Below are positions 45,391 to 56,282 of a stretch of 64,000 nt of DNA, in pieces; the first letter of the stretch is position 1; every line of letters starts with the position of its first letter. The notes below the pieces were generated by a model, which searched no databases, had not been told where the DNA came from, and saw only the letters and a list, made by a program, of their open reading frames with translations. The position numbers were made by a program, and so were the translations under genes. The stretch is from Diphasiastrum complanatum (Eukaryota; Streptophyta; Lycopodiopsida; Lycopodiales; Lycopodiaceae): positions 64,715,190 to 64,779,189 of the forward strand of contig CM055092.1 in assembly GCA_029204225.1 (NCBI GenBank). Reading direction: 5' to 3'.

Positions 45391-46170
45391 ATAATTTGAT
45401 CCAGCTGAGTCGTCCTCGTCTTGGCCATTGATGTCGCAATTGGGCTCATGTGACTGCGATGCATGGGATTGTGACTGTGATACCTGCATCCAATGAATAT
45501 GATTCAGGTATCTGAGAAATGTGATGAGAGTAAGTTAGACCATATGAATGTAGTGAAGTTAAAGTGTATCTTGAAGCCATATATACCTCATATCTAGAAT
45601 ATCCATCTGACTCAAGGCACAAGGAAGACTTGAAGTTTGTGAAGAAAGGATTCCCCGAAAATCCAGATCGCGTCAAACAACAATGGGAGGCCGCTAAGAA
45701 GCTACAAGAGACTTTAGGGACCATCTGACCTGGGCAACGGTGGCCAAGGTTCTCCCATGGACATCGTTATAACCCTCTCAAATGGCTCCGTTCTGTCCTA
45801 AAACAGGACTACATGCAATTGAAAATCCATGTAGAGGACTTAAGTTAAACAAATTTGATATATTGATATATAAATATTCGAATTACAAATATACATCAGA
45901 ATGAAATGCCTAATTATTAGATCCAGCTGAATCGTCCTCGTCCTGGCCATATTCATCAGACTCATGTAACTATGATGCATGACATTGAGACTGCGATACT
46001 TGCGTGCAACGAAGATGTGTAAATTTTGTAAATGATGTTGTTAGAGTGTTTGATCGAATGAATGTGGTAAAGTCAAAATATATATTTAATATAATACATA
46101 CCTCAAAATATCCATCCCAGTCAATTCTCACTGCTTGTCTCTCCAATAATTTGAGTAATGATTGCAAGTT
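45391..46170 (-). pseudogene. Two copies of the last exons of an unknown gene
   Basis: On the minus strand both copies end with the same tail: VSQSQ.HASQ.HE(P/S), then GQDEDDSAGSN and a stop (45391-45480 and 45911-46000). Each is preceded by an intron with proper ends and by an exon ending DGYFE or DGYSRYE (near 46115 and 45590). The upper copy has LQSLLKLLERQAVRIDWDGY before it and one in-frame stop. Acidic, Gln/Ser-rich tails occur in plant DNA-transposon proteins, but I cannot name the family. A short open plus-strand stretch (45600-45730, KKGFPENPDRVKQQWEAAKK) overlaps the lower copy and is unexplained. Confidence 0.4.
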
Positions 46171-46496
46171 GTTGGAATATGCATACTTGTACTCCTCTTT
46201 TTGCCATAGATGCTAAATATTGTAGATATGTTAATCGGGAAAAAATATGCAACAAAGAACATAATATAGAGCCCTTCATGATAGAATGAATCAAAATCAA
46301 GCTCACATTTTGTCTTTAAGAAAGATTTAAAACTATATAGAATTTTCAGTCCCTAGATAGTGTTGATGTAGTGTTTACATTCGGCAAATACAAAACATGG
46401 AAAGAACCAATTTTTGACTTAATGTGAATCAACATCTTTACTTTAAGAATTTGAGAAATGGACAATTTTGTAGAGTTTGAATTTCAAGTCAAATCC

Positions 46497-47170
46497 AAGT
46501 TTATTCATACATGAAAACTCTACTTCAAGAGAGGCTTGACTATGTGAGATACTTAAGATTTATATGTTGTGTTGAAAAGCTACAAAATGGTTCCACAAGG
46601 GGAAAAAAAAATTCATACATTATTTTCAACTTCATTATAGAAAAAACTCATATCTCCTTTTATATTGTATTATTATTTAAAAAGTAGAAAAAATGCATAG
46701 GATCACAATGATTGACTATTCATTTAGTTTGTATAACTCTTTGTTATCTAAAATGTATATTGATCACATGCCTCATTGGAAAGCAAATGTTTTATACAAT
46801 TTTCTATTTGAAAATTGCTTGCAATTTCTAAATAAAGTATGAAAAGAAACCACATTCTTTCTCAATGACTCATCATTTCTCTCATTACAATGCACAATAT
46901 TGTTGTTTTCTAGGTATGTGCCTCAACAAACTACAACACAGGTTCGACCTTGTGGTTGCATCTATCTGGAGGACTTATTTACCAAGTAAATTTTGGATCT
47001 TTGATATCACTTGTGCCACTTTTGTGTTATATGATATTAAAAAGTTGGAGCATTAAAAGTATTTATGTTCTTTTATGAAGAAATGGTTTTGGCCCATGAA
47101 AGGTACAAATTTGGAGAGTTGACTTGAATTTAACATACTCATCAAAACATAGTGAATAAGGTGGCATGTG
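46497..47170 (+). pseudogene. Desaturase gene fragment (one exon plus introns), inverted duplicate of 60886-61580
   Basis: Exon 46914-46985 with tttctag acceptor and CAA|GTAAA donor encodes VCASTNYNTGSTLWLHLSGG then LIYQ, the exon just before the last histidine box of a front-end desaturase. Flanking intron sequence is also shared with 60886-61580 on the opposite strand. This copy keeps the conserved SGG where the 61-kb copy has SEG. It joins copia RT sequence at about 47171. Confidence 0.75.
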
Positions 47171-47171
47171 A

Positions 47172-47461
47172 GAAGTATGATCCTTGATGAATCCTTGAGG
47201 TTGTTCCATATAGATCTCCTCCTCAAGATAACCATTTAGAAAAGCATTGGATACATCTAATTGGAGCACCTTCCACCTGAAAAAACAAGCAAGAGAAATA
47301 AGAATTCTTATTGTCACCATCTTTGCAACGGGTGCAAAGGTCTCCTCATGATCAAGACCATGGATTTGAGCAGATCCTTTGGCACATAATCTTGCTTTAT
47401 GCTTGTTGATGGTGCCATCATGATTGAACTTGATCCGAAATACCCACTTGCAACCAATCAC
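47172..47461 (-). pseudogene. copia RT N-terminal fragment
   Basis: Reads CKWVFRIKFNHDGTINKHKA, ETFAPVAKMVTIRILISLA, LQLDVSNAFLNGYLEEEIYM and EQPQGFIKD, then breaks off into desaturase intron sequence. An upstream linker (PPSNKHVIG) continues to about 47480. Confidence 0.85.
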
Positions 47462-47489
47462 ATGCTTGTTGGATGGAGGATCTGAGAAG

Positions 47490-47590
47490 TTTTTAATAAT
47501 GGATCACTTCAGTTAGCTGATCTCCAAGGACATTCACTTGACACTCGAGTAAATGGTTCAAGGGTGAAGCGCTACTATGACTAATGTCTG
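47490..47590 (+). pseudogene. Ty3/gypsy polyprotein C-terminal tail
   Basis: Plus strand NGSLQLADLQGHSLDTRVNG then SRVKRYYD and stop matches the integrase C-terminal end of gypsy polyproteins (usual G.Y.L.DL.G......NG..LK.YY). Opposite in orientation to the adjoining copia piece. Confidence 0.55.
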
Positions 47591-48335
47591 ATACATCAGT
47601 TTCTGAAGGCCGTCATTTTTTGTCCAATTATTATTATTTATTTATTATTATTATTTTTTAATTTTTTTACCGAAGTTTACATTTTTTCCAAGAATGCCAA
47701 AGCATGCTGCAATTGTTTGTATTGCGAAAAAGCCGAGACCTTTGCTACATTTATATTTTGCAAGAAACCCGACACTATATTGGAATATGGTGTATTTAGT
47801 GAGTTCACCAATACGGAAATTGCGACACTTACCTTCGCATTTTTTGGGATTTTATCTTCTGACACCTTTGTATTTTTCGCATTTTAACGAAGGAAGAAAT
47901 AAGCTTACCAAGCGAAGCATTCCTGCATTTTGTTTGTTTATTTATTTTTGTTTTTTGGACTAGACACTTTATTATTTAGTATGTACCTTCAAAATGAAGG
48001 ACACGCTTCCATTTAATAGTAGCCCAATCCGCCGAAATATCATCAATACATCTAGAACCTCAAACACTTCAGTTGTTGTCGCTACCATTTTCCATCACTC
48101 TTGCTCTCCGAAATTGCGAATTGTTGCGATCAAGCTCTTGTTTGCCGTCGCTCGTTTACACTTGCAAGCACTATGGCGATTGTATTCAAGACACACCCAA
48201 AGCCAGTGTTACCAATCTTACAACCACTAGTTGTTCGCGCGCGAATTGAAGGTCTTCTTCAATTTAATCCATCAATTACTCTTACTGATCTTTGTTATGG
48301 GCTGATCCACAACTTTTAGATATAGATACATCATA
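47591..48335. repeat. Probable gypsy 3' noncoding/LTR sequence
   Basis: AT-rich, with recurrent GAAATTGCGA and its complement-like TTCGCATTTT (47718, 47815, 47836, 47873, 47916, 48107). Follows the gypsy tail; no LTR ends defined. Confidence 0.3.
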
Positions 48336-48339
48336 ACTT

Positions 48340-49090
48340 TTGACATCCTCTAGTATTTTCTCCTGTGTATAAGTTTGGAACTTCTGATGCTTCTATTTGG
48401 ATCTCTTCCTTGGTAGTGGTTGGCAGCAAATTTTGGTGTTCCTTCACTAGAGAATTGAGATACATCTAGTGGGAGCTCTACTTTTGAAATAGCTAGTAGC
48501 AGTTCTTCTCTTCTTCTGTATTCATCAAATGGTGTGTCATTTGCATCTGAAGTTGGCTCCTGCCTAGCACTTTTATTGTCAATGCACTCTTGTGTCTCAG
48601 TTGTCTCTTCTTGGTCTTGTAGTTTGGAATCTTCATTTGCTGATCCACTTTCAGCTGCATTGGTGGAATTTGAAATTTACAACTCTTTTCAAGTACAGTC
48701 ATCAGTTTCTTTTATTGGCTTGGTTGTGTCCTAAAATAAAGTTGTGGCTCGGGTTCCTGTAGTTGTCCTGTTTCACTGAGATAATAGCACATGCCTTCAA
48801 TAATAGGTGCTATTATTATAATTGCATCTGTAGCAATCAGCGAGCAAGGAACATCTTTTGTAACAACTTCTTGAAATGCTGCCTCGATCTCTATCTCTAT
48901 GGTAGTGCCAGCTACTTGAACTGTTGTTTCTTCTGCCCTCTGAGCTTCTGCATGCAGTTCTTGTTTAGTTACTGGGCTGGACTGAGGTGGTTCCTCATCT
49001 TGCTGTGCATTATAATTTTTCTACAAATCATCTTCTTGGCTGGTTTCAAATTTCATCACCGTGTTATCTTCTAGGTTGAACTTCTCAGTT
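48340..49090 (-). pseudogene. Acidic, Glu/Gln/Thr-rich coding remnant, unknown
   Basis: The minus strand has long open stretches with biased composition: QQDEEPPQSSPVTKQELHAE, TTIEIEIEAAFQEVVTKDV, then after stops DANDTPFDEYRRREELLLAI and SKVELPLDVSQFSSEG. It looks like a decayed low-complexity protein, not random sequence, but no domain is recognised. Confidence 0.3.
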
Positions 49091-49530
49091 TGTTTGATTA
49101 GTATTTTTTATCATTATAGCTTCTCCAGTGTTTGAGTAGTTCTACCTACACATGTCGAAGTGAAAGTTTCTCAACTCGAACCTGGTTCGATTTGAGGCTT
49201 TTCAATATCAAACTGCACCTATATAGTTTGAGCTTATTTGTTCAGAAACCACTTGTGAATTGAGATATCTACACTTACCCAACTTGACTACAAAAAAAGA
49301 AGTCTTCAACATGGACATGCACTTGTTTTACATCTCGTTTAGCTTCTGAGTTTTTCTGATAGGTTAGTTTTCATATCATAGTAGGTCCAGTTTTGAGCAT
49401 TTGCACCAACCAGTGTTGCCATCCTAGGGTGTTCTCACCATGTCATCTTCTAGGTTGAACTTTCCAGTTTGTTTGATGAGTATTTTTGTATCATTATAGC
49501 TTCTCCAATGTTTGAGTAGATCTACCTACC
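49066..49530 (+). repeat. Direct repeat of about 87 bp (49066-49152 and 49443-49530)
   Basis: Both copies carry CTTCTAGGTTGAACTT(C/T)(C/T)CAG, TTTGTTTGATTAGTATTTTT-like sequence and GCTTCTCCA(G/A)TGTTTGAGTA; separated by 377 bases. Confidence 0.8.
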
Positions 49531-49844
49531 AACACCAAGGGCAGTTACCTACTTTGTATATATACAAAAACTGGCGTAAATAACATTCAATGCTTGTAAG
49601 ATATTTTTCAAGACACTTGTAAATATATATATATATTACTAGATGAATCAAGTAAATAGGTTTTTTTTCCATTATTATCAGAGTTATATGTCGCTAGTGT
49701 AATTATGCTCAACAATGAAGCTAAAGTTATTACTTCAAGCATTGCACTCAATGTTTGATATTAATTAGAGTGCGATTTTCTCTCTCACTACTGTGTTGTT
49801 CATTTGTGCACTTTGTATAAATAATTCATCTTGAATATTTCTAC
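49531..49844. other. AT-rich spacer, nothing recognised
   Basis: Contains a short (TA)n near 49624 and no coding signature. Confidence 0.4.
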
Positions 49845-50165
49845 TGCTTTAGTTGGTGATGATGGCTGCATCACCTTATGGTTTGAGCTTTGTGCCATCA
49901 ACTATGTCCCACAGTTCTTTGGCTAGCAGTATAACCTTCATCTTGAATTTCCAGAGATAGTAGTTATCTCCATCAAGTTTGTCAAGGAGAGATGAACTAG
50001 ATGATGGATCCATTCTGGTTGAACGAGATTGTTGGTAGAAACAACGATTGTCGGAATATTGTTGGCTACATGTTTGCTAGAAAGACATCTTGGTAGAAAC
50101 AAGACTAATAATCCATAGTAGAAATGCAGATTATGGAAATGCTTACTCTGATACCATGTCGTAAA
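49845..50165 (-). pseudogene. copia gag N-terminus and primer-binding site, minus strand
   Basis: Minus strand from 50165: an LTR-like edge (ACGACA), TGGTATCAGAG primer site, then gag start MDPSSSSSLLDKLDGDNYYL and WKFKMKVILLAKELWDIVDG, with stops after KLKP. The same gag family continues at 50225 on the other strand, so the element is split by an inversion. Confidence 0.6.
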
Positions 50166-50535
50166 ACGTGGGATGACTGGCAGTGGAAGCTCGGAGGCTT
50201 TGAGCATAGGCGTGTAGACTGAGAGATGGCAAAGCATTTGCCATGATCACCCTCATTATCAAGGATACTCAGATCAGCCACATACGTGCTACTCAGACTA
50301 CTAAGGATGCATGGGACATCCTAGCAACCCTCTACGATATCAGAGATGTAACTTCCAAGCTACACTTGAGAATAAATTTTTTACCCTGAGAATGTCTGAC
50401 GTAGAGAGTGCTTTGAGTTACCTCAACATTTTCAAAAATCTTATGGAACAAATGACTGCAACTGGCTCAGTCATAGAAGATTCTAATGCTCTCATGACTC
50501 TATTGATGACTCTACCTGAAGCCTATGAAAATTGG

Positions 50536-50875
50536 GGTCAAGGATCTTACTGGCAGTATAGTTAGCTAATTTGCAAGCAATCTGACATCAATCAGATAAA
50601 CAATAAAGAGAGATCACACACAAAACCAAGAAAACACTTCTGAACTGTATTTACAAAAGAGATTGAAAGATATATATACACAGTCTAATTTTTGTGGGGT
50701 ATCGCTGCATGACAGTTCGGTCCCCGTTACGGGATGCATGTCCCAACTTACACTACGTGTACCATCAAATTGGCACACATGCATACTATCACAAAGATAG
50801 TAAAAAACTCGAAATCACTGCTGAACATGGAAAGTCATGAACTGTGAGAGAAACTCGGGCTTACTTATTCTAACA
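50536..50875 (-). repeat. 3' LTR of nested copia
   Basis: 340 bp, ends ...TTCTAACA; clearly diverged from its partner by substitutions and small indels. Confidence 0.9.
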
Positions 50876-50903
50876 CTCTCCCTTAAGCCCTAGTGTATCT
50901 TTC

Positions 50904-52160
50904 TTACAAAGAGCTTTTCTCTAAAAAAAACTCAAACTTATCAGTATTTAAAGGCTCAGTGAATATATCAGCTAACTGATTCTTTGTCTTACAATGCACT
51001 ATGTCTATTTCATTAGATAACTTCTCTCTAATGAAATGATACTTAATTTCTATATGCTTCATGCGTGCATGAAATACAGGATTTTTAGCTAGTTGTATGG
51101 CACTCTGACTGTCACATGTGATCAAAGTAGGCTTATTCTGCGGAATTCCAATGTCTTCTAACATTCTTCTTAGCCAAACTGCTTCCTGCATAGCTAAACA
51201 TAGTGCTTTGTATTCTGCTTCTGTAGTAGAAAGAGCAACTGTCTTGTTTCTTACTTGACCAAGAAAATACACCATTAGCAACATGAAATATATAACCTGT
51301 GGTAGATCTCCTGTCATCAATACAGCCTGCCCAATCTGAATCAACAAAGCCCTATAAAACTGGTAAAGTATGCTTTCTCTCATATAACAATCCATGGGTA
51401 TCGTGCCCTTCACATACTGAAGAATTCTCTTCGCTGCTTTCCAATGAATCTCTCTAGGAGTAGCCATGAATTGACTTACAACGCAGGATAAGTCTTTCTT
51501 GATTGCACCAATCAACTCATCATCATTTCCTGTGATTATGAGGTCGTCTACGTACAGCACAATCAGTGTGATACTAGAGTCATGAGCAAAGTAGTAAAGA
51601 TTGAAATTTGAAGAAGTGCATATCAAACCTCTAGAAAGGAGATGCTCATCAAAGTGGCTATACCAAGCACGTGGTTCTTGTTTCAATCCGTACAAGGCTT
51701 TCTTCAGCTTGCACACTTTGTCTTCCATGCCATGTGTCACAAAGCCACTAGGTTGCTCCATGTACACTTCTTCTTCAAGTTTACCATTCAGAAATGCAGA
51801 CTTCACGTCCATCTGATATAATTTCCATCCAAATAGTGCCGCCAAAGCAATCACCATGCGAAGTGTATTCCACTTGGCCACAGGAGCGAAGGTCTCTTCG
51901 TAGTCAATGCCCTTACTTTGCGCATAGCCTTTCACTACAAGCCTTGCTTTGTGTTTTGCAATAGTTCCGTCGGCATTGTACTTTGTCCTGTATACCCATT
52001 TGTTGCCAATGGGTCTTTTGCCCTTTGGAAGATCCACTATCTCCCATGTGTCATGGTGTTTGATGGAATCAATCTCCTCCTGCATTGCTTTTTGCCATAT
52101 CTCCTGATTTTTGGCCTCCTCAAAGCAAGAGGATTCAGTATATGAAATAATATCACTCAT
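50904..52160 (-). pseudogene. Nested copia RT/RNase H, internally deleted
   Basis: 418 codons open. RT has WVYRTKYNADGTIAKHKARL, MDVKSAFLNGKLEEEVYMEQ and LYVDDLIITGND, but soon after (GAIKKDLSCVVSQFMATPRE) about 80 residues of the usual connection are missing. RNase H keeps ALSTTEAEYKALCLAMQEAV, CDSQSAIQLAKNPVFHAR and LADIFTEPL, but its N-terminal part is frame-scrambled. Confidence 0.85.
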
Positions 52161-52579
52161 AAGTGCAAGATTTACCTAAAACTTGTCAGGTTCCTTCCTC
52201 TCTTGTGTGGAATGCCGCAACTCTCCCTCCTTGCTAGGCTCGGCAATTTTCCCCTCCTTGTCACTCATGAGTTTAGTATATCATTTGGGTAACTTACGTT
52301 GAGGTGATCCACTACGAGATTAATAGGAATCCCATGGTGCATCTTGCTCCTTCCTTTTATCACCTGCTACCTCAGTCTTTTCCGATCCAATAGATTTGTT
52401 TCTCACTCTCCATCTCGTCTCTATGGTGGGCATCATGACGATCTTCCTGTGGTGGTAGAACTATTTCATCCTCTTTGAGAAGCTTGCATAGCTCATCATT
52501 ATTCTCTTCTTCATCCCCAAATCTATGGATTTCATCAAATAAGACATCACAGCTTATGTGCACACGTAGCCCCTTTGGA

Positions 52580-53392
52580 TCACTTGGTTTGTTCATCATA
52601 TCTTGTAAAAATGCACTTCAAGACCTTTACCTGCATTTTGGCTCTCTCGCTCTTAGCTATGTGAACATACACTGGGCATCCAAATACTCGCAACCCATCC
52701 ATCTTAGGCTTCTTACTAGTGAATGCCTCCTCGGGTGTGCGATTATGTACTGCAACTGTAGGGCTTCTATTTTGTAAGATCACAGCAGTTTTGACAGCTT
52801 CTCCCCATAAAGAATCAGTAACTCCCATATGTGTCATCATTGCTCTAGCTGCTTCGACAATGGTACGATTCTTTTGTGGAGGTGTATCAACTTGCGCAAA
52901 ATCCTGTTTAATGCCATGCTCCTTGCAAAAGTCAATAAAATCTGTGGAACAATACTCACCACCACGATCTGCCTTGAGTACCTTGATCTTAGCACCTGAC
53001 TGATTTTCAACCAATGCTTTGAAGCTTTTGAAGCATCCAAATGTGTCAGACTTCTGCTTAACGGTGTAGATCCAGAACTTCCGTGAGTAATCATCAATGA
53101 AGATTAGCAAATAAAATGCTTTACCAGTAGACATTACCTTCATTGGCCCACATAGGCCAGAGTGTATCAACTCAAGCATTCGTTTTGGCCTTGTTGCTCC
53201 TTCTTTGTTGAACTTCTTCCTACGTAACTTGCCTAGCACGCACTCCTTGCAAATGGACTCTTCTTTGTCATCCAAACTAGGTAGACCTGTTACCATCTTG
53301 AGCTTACGAAGTAGCCTCAAGCTTTTGAAATTCAAATGCCCCATACGCCTATGCCATAAATCACTTTGTGATATAGATGTAGATGCTAACAC
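52580..53392 (-). pseudogene. Nested copia integrase
   Basis: Pre-integrase DLWHRRMGHLNFKSLRLL with CKECVLGK, then FIDDYSRKFWIYTVKQKSD, LKADRGGEYCSTDFIDFC (Asp kept; N of DNGG is R) and PPQKNRTIVEAARAMM, in which the usual Q-N-G-V-A-E part is deleted, removing the catalytic Glu context. Ends VFGCPVYVHI. Confidence 0.85.
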
Positions 53393-53925
53393 ATTGCATT
53401 TTGTAACAACAACATTTAATTTTTACAAACCACAATTTTTTTATTCCTAAAGCCATCAGCAATCACCTTGAAATCTCGTTTCACATCCTTGATCTGGCAT
53501 TTCTTGTCGTTGAACTCCACCTTCAATTCACTTTGCGCCTCTTAATATCCACCTTCTTTTTGTGACAATCTCTTGCCCAATGTCCAGGCTTTTGGCAATA
53601 CAAATAGTTGTCTTTCTTTTTCTTGCTTGATGTGGATCCTTGATTTTCATCCTCCACATTTGACTTCTTGGATTGCTTCTTGTATTTATGCTAGTATTGC
53701 TTGATCTTCCGATGTGGGAAGTCGAGTTTTTACCACTTCATGCCTTTGTTCCTCCCGTAGGATGATGCCATGAAGATTTTCAAATGTTGGTAGTCTCTCC
53801 CTTGAAGCAATGCCACGTGCAAACATTTGGAAATTTTCATGTAGGCCATTTACAGCTGTGTGAACCAGCTCAACATCTCTTATTGGTTCACCAATAGCTG
53901 TTAATTGGTCTCGTAACTCCTTTAT

Positions 53926-54273
53926 TCATGTGAAATAAGACTCTATGCCCTCATTTTCCTCCATGCGAACACTTATGAGTTTGGTCCTCAAAAACATTTG
54001 CCGTTTGAAACTGCGTTTTGAGTGCATCCGAAGCGCTTCTTGTTGATACAACTTCACTGACAAGTTTATCAAGGATAAGGCCTTATGCGCCCTTTTGTCA
54101 AATGCACGAGTACTGGCTGGAGTTGTAGCTGGCTGTTGTTCCACCCCAGTGACAATGTCCCACAGCTTCTTTTCCATGAAAATACTTTTCATTTTGAATT
54201 TCCAAATGTTGTAATTGGATACCCCATCCAATCTACTAGCTTCTCCAAGCACGGATTCTCCCAATCCTACCAT
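53926..54273 (-). pseudogene. Nested copia gag N-terminus
   Basis: Start ATG 54273; LDGVSNYNIWKFKMKSIFME, KKLWDIVTGVEQ, HKALSLINLSV and MEENEGIESYFT. The C-terminal half and a CWHCKK-type knuckle region (53550-53900) are out of frame. Confidence 0.8.
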
Positions 54274-54279
54274 TTTGCC

Positions 54280-55440
54280 AAAAATTGCTCCTATAGCGCC
54301 TTAATGAGGCCCAATGACAAGCTTATAGAGCAATTTAGACTTCTAAAAGTCAACTTTAAGGTCTGACCAAAAAAGTTTCAGGACCTCCCACCACTTTTTT
54401 GCCAAATCGGAAGCCAAATCGGTGTCGTCCTCTGAAATACCCTTCTTCACCAACTCCCAACTACTTGCCCACTAGAATGGTGAAAAGACTCTTGGCGCAC
54501 TCTGAACACTTTCTCCGCGGCAATCCCTCTGTTTTCAGGTATCGTACTTATAGGGTACAGTCCTTTTCTACCTTTAATTTGGAGGATTTTGGCTTTTGGA
54601 TGGCCTTAAATGGAACTTTAGACCAAAAGTTAAAGGCTCTTGAAGAAAACACACTGTTTCTTCACTTTGAAGTAAAACTCTTTTTTCAAACAAATTTGAA
54701 CTTCAGGTTCTCTTTCAACTTGAAATTTTTTAATGAAATTGAAGGTGTGCATGGCCCTTCAGTGCCCTTAGAGTCCAATTCAAGTTCATCCAACGGTTGA
54801 TCTCCAATCCACGGTCCACCCCTTATCATGGAGACTCAATTTCCATCACATATTAATCAGATTCTCTATCCGACAGTTCTCAGCGAACTTGGGCAATGAC
54901 TCTTCCTCCTTCGTGCACTAACCACTTCCAGATGCTCAGGTCTGTGTTGCGCTGGCCGCGCGGATGATCTGCGACCTTCCCTTCGTTAACCTGGCTATGG
55001 TTGCCTCCAAGTTCTTCCTCCACGCCTCCCTACCAGCTGATTCAGCGCTCAGATTACTCTACGGCTGCCCACGGCCATTTGTAGGTACATTCTTCCTGCT
55101 AGGGCGTACTCAATCCTTTTCTGAGATTTTTCTAGCAGTCTCCTATACCATTGAGGTCGCCCTACTACAAGAACGCTCTTGAGATTTTCGGCTTCACAAT
55201 TGATGCACAATTGAATGCAAACAAGCTGCTCTTCTTAGCAACCCTCTGTTTGCTCCAATCAACTTGAGAATTTAGCAATTTTTAGTTTTTCTCCTGGATC
55301 AAGCCAATAGCTTATTCTGAAGCCTTGAATTCAACTGGAGCTTCAAACAATTGCTTGCTTGACTAACCGTAAACAGTTTTTCGAATTTTCCCAAAATTCG
55401 ACTTCCAGCTAACACCGAACTGTGCCACTCCTAGGATCTG
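54280..55440 (+). other. Extended leader of nested copia with open antisense stretches
   Basis: Between gag start and primer site lie about 1.1 kb with plus-strand open stretches: 54399-54800 (MVKRLLAHSEHFLRGNPSVF ... FFNEIEGVHG) and 54950-55182 (RMICDLPFVNLAMVASKFFL). It may be captured non-retrotransposon sequence. Family unknown. Confidence 0.35.
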
Positions 55441-55446
55441 ATACCA

Positions 55447-55792
55447 TGTCAAAGATCTTACTGACAATATAGTTAGCTAATTTGCAAGCAATCTGACATC
55501 AATCAGATAAACAGTAAAGAGAGATCACACACAAAACCAAGAGAATACTTCTGAACTGTATTAACAAAATAGACTGAAATATATATATATATATACACAA
55601 TCTAATTTTTGTGAGGTACCGCTGCATGACAGTTCGGTCCCCGTTACGGGATGCGTGTCCCAACTTACACTACGTGTACCGTCAAACTGGCACACATGCA
55701 TACTATCACAAAGACAGTAAAAAATTCAAAATCACTGCTGAACATGGAAAGTCATGAACTGTGAGAGAAACTTGGGCTTACTTATTCTAACA
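55447..55792 (-). repeat. 5' LTR of nested copia
   Basis: 346 bp, starts TGTCAAAGATC on plus. Confidence 0.9.
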
Positions 55793-56114
55793 ATTGGGTC
55801 ATGGCAATTTCGACCAAAGAGCACCTCACTCTGTCAAGAGTAATTTCACTGCTCCTACAAGAGGAGATCAGAAGATCTGCATCCTCCTCAGGCTCAAGAT
55901 CGGATCCTCAAGCTCTATATTCAAAAAATCAAAAGTTCAGATCCAAGAGATCTACAAAGTCGAGTTATACTGACAAGAAGATTAACATGCGGACTGGACT
56001 AAATTCTAGTTCAGGATCAAACTCAACCTCTTCATCGTTCCAGCCAATGCAAAAACTATTCTACAGATACTATAAGAGGACTGGCCATAAAATCAAAGAC
56101 TGTCGCCAATCATC

Positions 56115-56282
56115 ATGTCTTTTTATCAATATAGAAAATTGCATTCTAGTATTATACTATGGACACAACCTGATTGTAAGAATCTATATTGATATCAATA
56201 AAATAATCCATAAACGGGTTGTTTACATGTAAAATAATTGTATTTTTTTGTTTTTTATGTCTCTCTATTTACAAATAGATCT
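56115..56282. other. Spacer between copia gag and the H3-like gene
   Basis: AT-rich; ATTGATATCAATAAAATAATCC near 56191 may be copia 3' sequence. No gene seen. Confidence 0.3.

Larger units (their letters stand above)
50536..55792 (-). mobile_element. Complete but decayed Ty1/copia element nested in a copia gag
   Basis: LTRs at 50536-50875 and 55447-55792; target duplication attgg at 50531-50535 and 55793-55797. The left LTR edge has lost its TG (GGTCAAGG instead of TGTCAAAG). Primer-binding site TGGTATCAGATCC lies directly inside the right LTR. Coding order on the minus strand is gag, integrase, RT/RNase H, with deletions and stops. An unusually long leader (about 1.1 kb) sits between primer site and gag. 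Confidence 0.95.
50225..56110 (+). pseudogene. copia gag (middle and 3' part), split by a nested copia
   Basis: 50225-50535 reads AMITLIIKDTQISHIRATQT and, after a frame change, MSDVESALSYLNIFKNLMEQ and LPEAYENW. The frame resumes after the nested element at 55793 and continues STKEHLTLSRVISLLLQEE to a degenerate zinc knuckle YRYYKRTGHKIKDC near 56100. The insertion site is within the ENW...V codons with duplicated attgg. Confidence 0.75.
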
